Assembly: GCF_001238295.1 (NCBI RefSeq) | Contig: NZ_LGXZ01000012.1 | Location: 62,001 to 126,000 of the forward strand | DNA from: Ruegeria sp. 6PALISEP08 | GTDB taxonomy: Bacteria > Pseudomonadota > Alphaproteobacteria > Rhodobacterales > Rhodobacteraceae | Direction of reading: 5' to 3' | DNA: 64,000 nt | Shown: piece after piece, positions 24,577-33,019 of the stretch | Position numbering within the stretch: position 1 is the first letter of the stretch | How the letters are laid out: each line of letters starts with the position of its first letter | Notes under the pieces: generated by a model | What the model saw: only the letters and a program-made list of their open reading frames with translations | Databases searched by the model: none | Told to the model about the DNA's origin: nothing | Position numbers and translations under genes: made by a program

Positions 24577-26187
24577 ATGAACAAGATCTTTGAAACACCG
24601 CTTTACGGCTATGAACGCAGCCCGGATCAGGACAACCCAACGCCCGTCAGGCGCAAGGTCATCGTGATTGGTGCCGGTCCGGTTGGTTTGGCCGCAGCCA
24701 TTGATCTGGCCCAACAAGGGATCGAAGTTGTGGTTCTGGACGAGAACGACAAGGTCAGCTTCGGCAGCCGCGCCATCTGTTTTTCTCAACGCACTTTGGA
24801 AATTGCTGACCGCCTGGGATGTGGGCGCCGATTGGTCGACAAAGGCGTATTGTGGGACCGTGGCAAGGTCTTTTTCGATGATCGTCAAGTCTATGACTTC
24901 AACCTGCAACCGGATGAGGGCTATGCCAACCCGGCCTTCATCAACCTGCAGCAATACCACTTTGAAGATTACTTCGTTCAACGGGTTCGCGAGTTGCAGG
25001 CAGAAGGTGCCCCGATCGAGATTCGCGGGCGTAACAAGGTTGATGCAATCGGGACTCACGAGGATCACGTTCGGCTGGAGGTCGAATCCCCCGAAGGCCC
25101 CTATACGGTTGAGGCCGAGTGGTTGCTCGCCTGCGACGGAGCCACCTCACCCACCCGGCGGATGCTGGGCATCGATTTCGAAGGGCGTGTATTCGAAGAC
25201 AACTTCCTGATCGCGGATGTGATCATGGATGCGGATTTCCCCTCGGAACGCTGGTTCTGGTTCGATCCGCCATTCAATCGCGGGCAATCCGCGTTGTTGC
25301 ACAAACAGCCCGACAATGTCTGGCGCATCGACCTGCAACTGGGTTGGGACATCGACAAGGAACGCGAAAAGCGCCCCGAGAATGTGATCCCGCGCCTCAA
25401 GGCGATGTTGGGCGACGACGTAGAGTTTCAACTGGAATGGGTTTCGATTTATACCTTCCAGTGTCGACGCATGGAAAGCTTCCGCAAAGGCCGTGTTCTG
25501 TTTGCTGGTGACAGCGCACATCAGGTCAGCCCCTTTGGCGCGCGCGGGGCGAATTCCGGCCTGCAAGACACTGACAACCTGTGCTGGAAGCTGAAGCTGG
25601 TACTGGATGGCAAAGCCCCCGAAAGCCTGCTGGACAGCTACAACACGGAACGTGTGCACGGGGCCGACGAGAATATTCAGAAATCCAGCCGATCCACCGA
25701 TTTCATCACTCCAAAATCCGAGATGTCGCGGGTCATGCGGGATGCGGTTCTGGACTTGAGCGAACAGTACGAGTTCGCCCGCCCTCTGGTAAACTCGGGC
25801 CGGTTGAGTCAGCCCTGCACATATGACGGGTCCTCGCTGAACTCAGCCGATGCGCTGGACGGCCCGGCCTGCACACGCCCGGGATCGGCCTGCCCGGACG
25901 CACCGCTGGGCGATGAATTCCTGCTGCCCAAGCTGGCAGGCAAGTTCACCTTGCTGACCATCGATGCCGATGCCCCTGACACGCTGGAAGAGGATGGGGT
26001 TGAGGTCACGCGGCTGGCACTGTCAGTCAAAGACGACCTGACGCTGGCTCTCAAACGCCGTTACTTGGGTGATGCAACCAGCGCAGTGTATCTGATCCGC
26101 CCGGATCAACACGTGGCAGCACGACGGGACAGCTATCAAGAAAACAGTTTCCGTCATGCAATCCGCAGAGCCTGTGGTAAGGAGTAA
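24577..26187 (+). CDS. FAD-dependent aromatic hydroxylase (MhpA/PheA class)
   Basis: A 536-residue class A flavoprotein monooxygenase. The FAD-binding fingerprint VIVIGAGPVGLAAAIDLAQQ is at residues 28-47, and the second FAD motif RVLFAGDSAHQVSPFGARGA comes at about residue 310; the C terminus has the thioredoxin-like fold of this group. Such enzymes hydroxylate phenols with NAD(P)H. In the homogentisate setting, hydroxylation of 3-hydroxyphenylacetate to homogentisate is the simplest hypothesis (inference). GGGGGAG before the ATG at 24577 decides the start over one 12 codons upstream. Confidence 0.85.
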   Translation: MNKIFETPLYGYERSPDQDNPTPVRRKVIVIGAGPVGLAAAIDLAQQGIEVVVLDENDKVSFGSRAICFSQRTLEIADRLGCGRRLVDKGVLWDRGKVFFDDRQVYDFNLQPDEGYANPAFINLQQYHFEDYFVQRVRELQAEGAPIEIRGRNKVDAIGTHEDHVRLEVESPEGPYTVEAEWLLACDGATSPTRRMLGIDFEGRVFEDNFLIADVIMDADFPSERWFWFDPPFNRGQSALLHKQPDNVWRIDLQLGWDIDKEREKRPENVIPRLKAMLGDDVEFQLEWVSIYTFQCRRMESFRKGRVLFAGDSAHQVSPFGARGANSGLQDTDNLCWKLKLVLDGKAPESLLDSYNTERVHGADENIQKSSRSTDFITPKSEMSRVMRDAVLDLSEQYEFARPLVNSGRLSQPCTYDGSSLNSADALDGPACTRPGSACPDAPLGDEFLLPKLAGKFTLLTIDADAPDTLEEDGVEVTRLALSVKDDLTLALKRRYLGDATSAVYLIRPDQHVAARRDSYQENSFRHAIRRACGKE

Positions 26188-26192
26188 GCGCA

Positions 26193-26390
26193 ATGTCAGA
26201 CCTGATCCTAACCCCCAATCTCGACAATGCCGATGATTTTTACGCCAACCTTCTGGCCGCTCATGAAGGGCTCGAAAAACCCGACAGCGACGCGCTGAAC
26301 GCCAGACTGGTGTTGGTTCTGGCCAATCACATCGGCGACGGTACGGTGTTATCAGACGCCATTCGCGCAGCCGCTTTGAGCAAAAATTGA
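26193..26390 (+). CDS. DUF2783 domain protein
   Basis: A 65-residue acidic helical protein (LDNADDFYANLLAAHEGLEK, LVLVLANHIGDGTVLSDAIR), which matches the DUF2783 pattern. It lies 5 bp after the hydroxylase. Proteins of this family are typically encoded beside FAD monooxygenases, so a small subunit or chaperone of the hydroxylase is likely, but this is inferred from context only. Confidence 0.75.
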   Translation: MSDLILTPNLDNADDFYANLLAAHEGLEKPDSDALNARLVLVLANHIGDGTVLSDAIRAAALSKN

Positions 26391-26401
26391 CGGGACTCAG
26401 T

Positions 26402-27040
26402 GTGAGCAAAACCGTTCTTTTTGACTATTGGCGGTCCTCGGCCAGCTATCGGGTGCGGATCGCCCTGAATCTGGCCGGAATCGACTATGACGCAGTTGTT
26501 GTCGATCTGGTGGGTGGCGAACACAGAGGTGATGAACATATCGCGCGAAATCCACAAGGCTTTGTGCCAGTTCTGGATATCGATGGGCTACGACTGACGC
26601 AGTCCTTGGCAATCCTCGACTATCTGGACCGCACGCGCCAGCTAAACCTATTGCCCGAAGACGCGGCAGAGCGCGCGCGTGTGCAGGCGCTGGCATATGC
26701 GATTGCGGTGGACATTCACCCGGTCTGCAACCTGTCTGTTGCTCGTCACGCGACGTCCCTAAGCAAAGATGCAACCGATATGCCCGGCGGGTGGATGCGG
26801 CACTTCATCCGGCCTGGCTTGCAGGCCTTCGAGACCATGTTGGGCGAGTTCGAACAAGCGCCCTACTGTGTTGGTAAGCGACCTAGTCTTGCGGACATCT
26901 GCCTGATCCCGCAAGTCTACAACGCGCGACGCTGGCAGGTTGATCTGTCGGACATGCCCCGCCTTCTTGGGGTCGAGGCGGACTGCGCCGATCATCCGGC
27001 CTTTGTCGCGGCGCATCCTGACGCGCACGTGCCCCAATAA
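26402..27040 (+). CDS. maiA: Maleylacetoacetate isomerase (zeta-class GST)
   Basis: A 212-residue zeta-class glutathione transferase. The N-terminal thioredoxin-fold carries the active-site motif YWRSSASYRVRIALN (SSCSWRVR-type, with Ala in place of Cys) and NPQGFVPVLDIDGLRLTQS; the helical domain follows with SLADICLIPQVYNARRW. It isomerises maleylacetoacetate to fumarylacetoacetate using glutathione. There is no ATG: a GTG at 26402 (VSKTVLFDYW) is chosen; a TTG at 26387 overlapping the DUF2783 stop is the alternative. Confidence 0.93.
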   Translation: MSKTVLFDYWRSSASYRVRIALNLAGIDYDAVVVDLVGGEHRGDEHIARNPQGFVPVLDIDGLRLTQSLAILDYLDRTRQLNLLPEDAAERARVQALAYAIAVDIHPVCNLSVARHATSLSKDATDMPGGWMRHFIRPGLQAFETMLGEFEQAPYCVGKRPSLADICLIPQVYNARRWQVDLSDMPRLLGVEADCADHPAFVAAHPDAHVPQ

Positions 27041-27125
27041 CGTCGCACAGTCTCTGTGTGCCTGTGCGACTAGGCGTCCAGCCTGATCGGTCATAGCTTT
27101 GTTCCATCAATGCAAAGAGGTTTCC

Positions 27126-27461
27126 ATGCCCGAGATCACTGGCTACCACGCCCATGTTTATTTCGATGCCGATACACGGGATACGGCGCAACAGGTCTGT
27201 GACGAGGCTGCACGGCTGTTTCCGGTTCAGATGGGGCGTATGCATACCCGCAACGTCGGCCCCCACCCGCGCTGGAGCTGCCAGCTTGGCTTTGCTGCTG
27301 GTGCGTTTGATCAGGTCATGCCATGGCTGATGCTGAACCGGCAAGGCCTGACTGTTTTCACCCACCCTGAAACCGGTGAGCATCTGGAAGATCACCGTGA
27401 CCGGGCAATCTGGATGGGTGAGATGCTGGATCTGGACCTCTCGATCTTCGACAAGCTTTAA
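27126..27461 (+). CDS. DOPA 4,5-dioxygenase family protein
   Basis: A 111-residue protein of the DOPA-dioxygenase fold: ITGYHAHVYFDADTRDTAQQ with the paired HAH, GRMHTRNVGPHPRWSCQLGF and GLTVFTHPETGEHLEDHRDR. The conserved His residues are candidate iron ligands. Fungal relatives cleave DOPA; bacterial roles are poorly defined. The ATG at 27126 follows an AGAGG site. It comes 85 bp after maiA on the same strand and overlaps the convergent acyl-CoA ligase stop by four bases. It may open a second catecholic substrate route. Confidence 0.82.
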   Translation: MPEITGYHAHVYFDADTRDTAQQVCDEAARLFPVQMGRMHTRNVGPHPRWSCQLGFAAGAFDQVMPWLMLNRQGLTVFTHPETGEHLEDHRDRAIWMGEMLDLDLSIFDKL

Positions 27462-29086
27462 CCCAGCGCCCGCGCCTGATCCCGCAGAACAAATTTCTGC
27501 ACCTTGCCAGTCGATGTTTTCGGCAAAGTGCCGAACACCACGCTCTTGGGCACTTTGAAATGGGCCATGTTGTCCCGACAGAACGCAATCAGCTCTGCTT
27601 CGGTCGCAGTAGCATCGGGCTTAAGCTCAACAAAGGCACATGGGGTTTCGCCCCACTTCTCATCAGGGCGTGCAACCACAGCTGCCTCCATCACCGCCGG
27701 GTGTTTGTAAAGGATACCCTCCACTTCGACAGACGAAATATTCTCGCCGCCTGAGATGATGATGTCCTTTGAACGGTCCTTCAGCGCGATATAGCCGTCA
27801 GGGTGCATGACACCCAGATCACCGGATGCAAACCAGCCTCCTTTAAAGGCATCATCTGTGGCATCGGGGTTCTTGAGATACCCTTTCATCACCACGTTAC
27901 CTTGCATAAAGATCTCACCCATGGTCTCGCCATCCGACGGCACGGGTTCCATGGTATCGGGATCAGCCACCATCAGGCCAGACAGTGCCGTATACCGAAC
28001 GCCCTGGCGCACCTTCAGAGCAGCGCGGTCTTCCGGCCCTTTCTCATTCCATTCGTCTTTCCAGGCGCAAACAACTGAAGGCCCATAGGTCTCGGTCAGG
28101 CCATAGACGTGGGTGACCTCGACGCCCATCGCCTCCATCGCTTCGATCACAGCGGCAGGCGGCGGGGCACCTGCCGTCATCACCTTGATCTGGTGATCGA
28201 AGTCTTTCAGTTCATCCGGCGCATGGGCCAGCATGTTCAAAACGATGGGCGCACCGCAGAAATGGGTGACTTTCTCATCGCGGAATGCCGCATAGATCGG
28301 CTCGGCCCGTACAGCGCGCAAACACACAGACACGCCTGCATTGGCTGCCATGGCCCAAGGGAAGCACCAGCCGTTGCAATGGAACATCGGCAGAGTCCAC
28401 AGATAAACCGAGTGTTTGGGCATGTCCCAATCCAGCAAATCTGACTGCGCGTTCAGGGTGGCGCCACGGTGATGATACACAACCCCTTTCGGGTTTCCTG
28501 TGGTGCCCGAAGTATAATTCAGCGTAATTGCGTCCCACTCATCCTCTGGCAGAGACCATTTGAATTCCGGGGCGCCCTCGTCCAGCAGGGCATCGTACGT
28601 CAGGCTGCCCAGCTTTTCACCGCCCTCAAAGCCGGGGTCTTCAATGTCTATGATCAGGATATCATGGTCGACCTGCTCCAACGCGTCTTTCACGACGCCA
28701 GAGAATTCCGGATCAACCAGCAGCGCTTTAGACTCGGCGTGCTTTAGGATGAAGGCAACAATCGGTGCATCCAGGCGCGTGTTGATGGCGTTCAGAATTG
28801 CGCCAGACATTGGTACGCCAAAATGCGCCTCATACATTTCGGGAATGTTTGCTGCGATAATTGAAACGGTATCGCCTTTCCCGATGCCTCGCGCGCTCAA
28901 CGCGCCTGCCAAACGTCGGCACCGGGCATAGGTTTCAGCCCAGGAATACCGACGGACCCCGTACACCACCGAAGGGTAATCCGGATAGACCTGAGCCGTT
29001 CGTTCAAGGAAGGTCAGCGGCGACAAAGGCGTGTAGTTGGCCCGGCTTTTATCCAAATGACGCTCGTAGATGTTTGTGGCTGTCAT
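27458..29086 (-). CDS. Acyl-CoA synthetase, AMP-dependent
   Basis: A 542-residue ANL ligase. The P-loop-like motif LNYTSGTTGNPKGVVYHHRG is near residues 189-208, followed by VYGLTETYGP and the hinge region DGYIALKDRSKDIIISGGEN, and by a C-terminal Lys in the PKTSTGKVQKF segment. It belongs to the medium-chain/aryl acid group and activates a carboxylic acid to its CoA thioester; the substrate is not assignable. The start MTATNIYERHLDKSRANYTP follows a GGAGGAT site; the upstream frame extension is dismissed. Confidence 0.92.
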   Translation of the reverse strand: MTATNIYERHLDKSRANYTPLSPLTFLERTAQVYPDYPSVVYGVRRYSWAETYARCRRLAGALSARGIGKGDTVSIIAANIPEMYEAHFGVPMSGAILNAINTRLDAPIVAFILKHAESKALLVDPEFSGVVKDALEQVDHDILIIDIEDPGFEGGEKLGSLTYDALLDEGAPEFKWSLPEDEWDAITLNYTSGTTGNPKGVVYHHRGATLNAQSDLLDWDMPKHSVYLWTLPMFHCNGWCFPWAMAANAGVSVCLRAVRAEPIYAAFRDEKVTHFCGAPIVLNMLAHAPDELKDFDHQIKVMTAGAPPPAAVIEAMEAMGVEVTHVYGLTETYGPSVVCAWKDEWNEKGPEDRAALKVRQGVRYTALSGLMVADPDTMEPVPSDGETMGEIFMQGNVVMKGYLKNPDATDDAFKGGWFASGDLGVMHPDGYIALKDRSKDIIISGGENISSVEVEGILYKHPAVMEAAVVARPDEKWGETPCAFVELKPDATATEAELIAFCRDNMAHFKVPKSVVFGTLPKTSTGKVQKFVLRDQARALG

Positions 29087-29301
29087 CCGCTGATCCTCCC
29101 AAATCACAGTCTGCGCGACTTGAGCATAAACTTGGTGCCCTGACAAATCCGTAGTAATACGATTGCTTCTGGCAATACGGGATGATGTGATCTGGCCCTA
29201 CTTACAGAGGGCCTTTCGCGGTGATCTGAAGCATCTTAAACAATGGCTGGGGATGGCCTAACCATATCCCCAAAAAGCACATCTTAGTGAAAGGACTTGT
29301 C

Positions 29302-30693
29302 ATGGACGGCACGTTCAACGAAAACGATCTTTCCCGCGTGGTCGAGGCCGACCGCGCCCATATCTGGCACCACCTGCTGCAGCATAAACCCTTTGAAACC
29401 AATGATCCGCGCATCATCGTTGAAGGCAAAGGCATGCGTGTCTGGGACCAGAAGGGCAAAGAGCACCTGGACGCTGTTTCCGGCGGTGTCTGGACCGTGA
29501 ACGTTGGTTATGGCCGCGAATCGATCTGCAAGGCTGTTTATGACCAGTTGATGAAACTGTGCTATTTCGCCAATACCGCAGGTTCGATCCCCGGTTCCAT
29601 CTTCGCCGAAAAGCTGATCGACAAGATGCCCGGCATGAGCCGCGTCTACTACACCAACTCGGGGAGCGAAGCGAACGAGAAGGTGTTCAAGATGGTTCGT
29701 CAGATCGCGCATAAGCGCTATGGCGGCAAGAAAACCAAAATCCTGTACCGCGACCGCGACTACCACGGCTCGACTCTGGCGACCATGTCGGCGGGTGGTC
29801 AGGACGAGCGTACCGCGCAATACGGCCCCTTCGCGCCCGATTTCATCCGCGTGCCGCACTGCATGGAATACCGAAAGCATGAACTGGACGGTGCACCGGT
29901 CGAAAACTTCGGTGAATGGGCCGCTGATCAGATCGAAGAGGTCATCCTGCGGGAAGGTCCCGAAACCGTTGGTGCCCTGTGCCTTGAGCCCGTGACCGCC
30001 GGCGGCGGCGTCATCGAAGCGCCCGAAGGGTACTGGCAGCGCGTGCAGGAGATTTGCAAGAAATACGACGTCCTGCTGCATATCGACGAGGTTGTCTGCG
30101 GTGTTGGTCGGACCGGCACGTGGTTCGGATATCAGCAGTACGGCATCAAGCCCGACTTCGTGACAATGGCCAAGGGCGTCGCCTCGGGTTATGCCGCAAT
30201 TGCGGTGATGGTAACGACCGAGGAAGTCTTTGACATGTTCAAGGACGATGCGTCGGATCCGTTGAACTATTTCCGCGACATCTCGACCTTTGGCGGCTGC
30301 ACCGCTGGTCCGGCTGCAGCCATCGAGAACATGCGCATCATCGAAGATGAGAACCTGCTGGGCAACTGCACCGACATGGGCGACCGCATGATGGGCAACC
30401 TGCAGGCGTTGATGGAAAAGCACAAAGTCATTGGCGATGTGCGCGGCAAGGGTCTGTTCCTGGGCGCTGAACTTGTCACCGACCGAGAGACCAAAGATCC
30501 GGTGGACGAAAAGCGGGTTCAGGCCGTTGTTGCCGATTGTATGGCGCAAGGTGTGATCATCGGCGCCACCAACCGGTCGATCCCCAGCCGCAACAACACC
30601 CTGTGCTTCTCTCCCGCGCTGATCGCAACGTCAGATGACATCGACCAGATCACCGACGCGGTCGATGGCGCGTTGGGGCGTGTGTTTGGGTAA
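29302..30693 (+). CDS. Class III PLP aminotransferase, taurine:pyruvate type
   Basis: A 463-residue omega-aminotransferase. The segments YYTNSGSEANEKVFKMVRQI (phosphate binding) and HIDEVVCGVGRTGTWFGYQQ, followed by MAKGVASGYAAIAVM with the Schiff-base Lys, are clear. The opening MDGTFNENDLSRVVEADRAH and DAVSGGVWTVNVGYGRESI resemble Rhodobacterales taurine-pyruvate aminotransferase (Tpa). No xsc, pta or tauR genes are nearby, so the taurine assignment is tentative; another omega-amino donor is possible. AAAGGA sits before the ATG at 29302. Confidence 0.85.
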   Translation: MDGTFNENDLSRVVEADRAHIWHHLLQHKPFETNDPRIIVEGKGMRVWDQKGKEHLDAVSGGVWTVNVGYGRESICKAVYDQLMKLCYFANTAGSIPGSIFAEKLIDKMPGMSRVYYTNSGSEANEKVFKMVRQIAHKRYGGKKTKILYRDRDYHGSTLATMSAGGQDERTAQYGPFAPDFIRVPHCMEYRKHELDGAPVENFGEWAADQIEEVILREGPETVGALCLEPVTAGGGVIEAPEGYWQRVQEICKKYDVLLHIDEVVCGVGRTGTWFGYQQYGIKPDFVTMAKGVASGYAAIAVMVTTEEVFDMFKDDASDPLNYFRDISTFGGCTAGPAAAIENMRIIEDENLLGNCTDMGDRMMGNLQALMEKHKVIGDVRGKGLFLGAELVTDRETKDPVDEKRVQAVVADCMAQGVIIGATNRSIPSRNNTLCFSPALIATSDDIDQITDAVDGALGRVFG

Positions 30694-30717
30694 CCCGGTC
30701 AGACACCAAAAATGCTA

Positions 30718-30746
30718 AACCGGCGCCCGAAGCGCCGGTTTTTTTT
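30718..30746 (+). terminator. Intrinsic terminator after the aminotransferase
   Basis: AACCGGCGC (30718-30726), a 5-nt loop and GCGCCGGTT (30732-30740) followed by six more T residues, 25 nt after the stop codon. Confidence 0.92.
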
Positions 30747-30864
30747 AAACTTCTACTACGCGGACTAAGCGGACACACTGCCATACCAATAAAAAGCCTG
30801 TCGTAATCACTGAGAAGAGTGCACGGTAGAACCTAATTGACTTGCTTGCGGAGGTTCAAACATC

Positions 30865-32106
30865 ATGAAGCGATTGATTTCAGCGGGTTCGCTGGCATTG
30901 GCACTGGTCATACCCGCCCACGCGAGCGAAGAAAGCAAAACGTGGGAGGCCTCAAACGAGGCTAAGCAGTTTGTTAAAGAAACCATCGTGTTGGGGATGA
31001 TCGCCAGTCCCTATGGAACCGGATGGACAGAACATGAACAACTCCATACCTATTTTCAGCGGGCTCGTGACAATGGGATCACAGGGCATGAGATGACACT
31101 CTCTGCGGCCGACATGACGTTTGAAACACTCCTAGAGCAGCACTATCACTACCGCGCCGCGATGGCGCAGCAACCCGAAAACTATCAGATCGTGAATGAG
31201 ACACGCGACATCGAGGCGGCGCATATCCAGGGCAAAACCGCCGTCATCTGGAACAGCCAGACCGCCACAATCCTGAACGGCGATCTGAAGAAGATGGCGC
31301 TGCTCAAGGACATGGGCATAAAGAGCATGATCCTCGCCTACAACGACATTTTTCGGACAGGGTCGGGTCAACTGGCCGCGCAAAACGGACGCGATATCGG
31401 CCTCACGGCTTGGGGGGAGTCGGTCATCGACGAAATGGTGCGGTTCGGCATTCTGCTTGATCTTAGCCACACCGGATCGAAGACTGCCGATGATGCCATG
31501 GACTACATGGACGAAAACTACCCAGGCGTGCCCTATGTCTACACCCATTCTATTCCTGCAGGGCTGTATGCAAATGAATCGAACGCGACCCCACAGGGTT
31601 GCTATCGGAACATTCCGGACGACGAAGCAATTAGGGCTGCAAACTCCGGTGGCTATGTGTCACCAACTTTCACTGAATGGATGATGGATGGGGTGTGGCC
31701 AGAAGACATTTCGCCGAAACAAGCGGCCGACATGATCGACTACTACGTAAAGCTTATTGGGGTCGATCATGTTGGAATAGCATCGGACGACATGTTCTCA
31801 ACTGAGCTTGTCGTTGATTTCGCCACAGCAAATGCCGACTTGTACAACGATGGCGGCTACATGATCGATGCCTTTAATCGCGGCGCGACCGGCAATGGCG
31901 AACTGGCCAAGATTCTCGCCGCGATTACTGACGATCTGTGGGCACGTGGCTACACGAACGAAGACCTTGCCAAGATCTATGGGGGGAACAAAATGCGGGT
32001 TTTTGCACAGGTCTGGGAAGGCAAGCCACCCGACGTATTTTTGCAGGAGTATCCCGAGCGCTTGCGGATGCGAGGCGAAATGGAAGAGTTGTTCTTCTCG
32101 CGCTAG
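30865..32106 (+). CDS. Secreted M19 (renal dipeptidase-like) protein lacking several metal ligands
   Basis: A 413-residue protein with a signal peptide ([20 protein letters not shown]). The amidohydrolase barrel is recognisable by [20 protein letters not shown] followed by [36 protein letters not shown] and [10 protein letters not shown]. The N-terminal HxD zinc motif of M19 is absent (the region reads [13 protein letters not shown]) and the bridging Glu position reads VIWNSQ. The two later His, the Arg and the final Asp remain. It may be an inactive binding protein or use different metal coordination. It stands alone between two terminators. Confidence 0.75.
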   Translation: MKRLISAGSLALALVIPAHASEESKTWEASNEAKQFVKETIVLGMIASPYGTGWTEHEQLHTYFQRARDNGITGHEMTLSAADMTFETLLEQHYHYRAAMAQQPENYQIVNETRDIEAAHIQGKTAVIWNSQTATILNGDLKKMALLKDMGIKSMILAYNDIFRTGSGQLAAQNGRDIGLTAWGESVIDEMVRFGILLDLSHTGSKTADDAMDYMDENYPGVPYVYTHSIPAGLYANESNATPQGCYRNIPDDEAIRAANSGGYVSPTFTEWMMDGVWPEDISPKQAADMIDYYVKLIGVDHVGIASDDMFSTELVVDFATANADLYNDGGYMIDAFNRGATGNGELAKILAAITDDLWARGYTNEDLAKIYGGNKMRVFAQVWEGKPPDVFLQEYPERLRMRGEMEELFFSR

Positions 32107-32194
32107 TTGTCCTAAAAACGAGCACACGCGGAGTTACTCCCATCGCCTAATTAATTGACCGGTCTGGGCTCTCAGCCGACATTCTCTACCCAGA

Positions 32195-32229
32195 AAACAA
32201 AAAAGGCCGTTCCTTTCGGAACGGCCCTT
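32195..32229 (-). terminator. Intrinsic terminator of rpmI-rplT (bidirectional)
   Basis: AAGGCCGTTCC (32203-32213), loop TTTC, then GGAACGGCCCTT (32218-32229). On the minus strand the stem runs into a T-rich tract, placing it 26 nt after the rplT stop; it can also end the M19 transcript from the other side. Confidence 0.88.
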
Positions 32230-32254
32230 CTTTCACTGTCTCTCCAAGAGAGGA

Positions 32255-32620
32255 TCAGGCAGCCAGAGCGGCCTGAGCTTTGGCGACGATCGCGCCGAAC
32301 GCTTCCGGTTCGTGCACGGCCAGGTCGGCCAGAACTTTGCGGTCCACTTCAATACCGGCCAGGTTCAGGCCGTTGATGAAACGGGAATAGCTCAGTGCCT
32401 CGTCATGCGAACGGACGGCAGCGTTGATACGCTGGATCCACAGCGCACGGAAATTGCGCTTGCGGTTCTTACGGTCGCGGGTTGCATACTGGTTGGCCTT
32501 GTCGACGGCCTGACGGGCAACCTTAAAGGTGCTCTTGCGGCGGCCATAGTAACCTTTGGCGGCCTTAATGACCTTCTTGTGACGGGCGTGAGTTACGGTT
32601 CCACCTTTAACGCGGGACAT
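32255..32620 (-). CDS. rplT: 50S ribosomal protein L20
   Basis: A 121-residue L20, basic N terminus [20 protein letters not shown] followed by [20 protein letters not shown] and [20 protein letters not shown]20 is essential for early 50S assembly and, in other bacteria, represses its own operon. It lies 14 bp after rpmI. infC, usually upstream, is not next to the pair here. Confidence 0.98.
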   Translation of the reverse strand: MSRVKGGTVTHARHKKVIKAAKGYYGRRKSTFKVARQAVDKANQYATRDRKNRKRNFRALWIQRINAAVRSHDEALSYSRFINGLNLAGIEVDRKVLADLAVHEPEAFGAIVAKAQAALAA

Positions 32621-32634
32621 GTCTTAATCTCCTC

Positions 32635-32835
32635 TTAGCGGTCGTAGGGCATGTAGCCCTTGACGATCTTGGCGTCGGGGGCGGACAGGGTGGTGGAGCC
32701 ACGGGCGTCGCGGATGAATTTCTTGGTCCGCTTGATCATGCCGTGCCGTTTACCGGCCTGGCCTGCCATGACCTTACCGGTCGCAGTCACCTTAAAGCGC
32801 TTCTTGGCGCTCGACTTTGTCTTCATCTTAGGCAT
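32635..32835 (-). CDS. rpmI: 50S ribosomal protein L35
   Basis: A 66-residue L35: [40 protein letters not shown]. The ATG at 32835 has a GGAGAC ribosome binding site, and ten more in-frame codons upstream are non-homologous. The promoter should lie within 32836-32984. Confidence 0.97.
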   Translation of the reverse strand: MPKMKTKSSAKKRFKVTATGKVMAGQAGKRHGMIKRTKKFIRDARGSTTLSAPDAKIVKGYMPYDR

Positions 32836-32984
32836 TTCCGTCTCCTTTTCCGGGTTCGGTTTCAAACGCGACTCGGCATGCCATCTCGGCCGGTCACGCG
32901 ATCAGAAGCGCCATTTACGCAAGTTCCGTCATACTGGCAAGGGGGATTCGACCAGAATTTGCGCTTTGTGCGCGGCTGGCCTGG

Positions 32985-33012
32985 CACCGGGGCGGCACTC
33001 GCCGCCCCGGTG
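32985..33012 (-). terminator. Strong 12-bp stem-loop after agcS
   Basis: CACCGGGGCGGC (32985-32996), loop ACTC, GCCGCCCCGGTG (33001-33012): a perfect GC-rich stem 8 nt past the agcS stop on the minus strand. No T tract follows, so termination would need another feature; mRNA 3'-end protection is an alternative. Confidence 0.65.
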
Positions 33013-33019
33013 GATTGGT

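Noticed and set aside
29194..29213. GGCCCT / AGGGCC inverted repeat upstream of the class III aminotransferase
   Set aside because: Only 6 bp with no T tract; too common by chance at this GC content to call.
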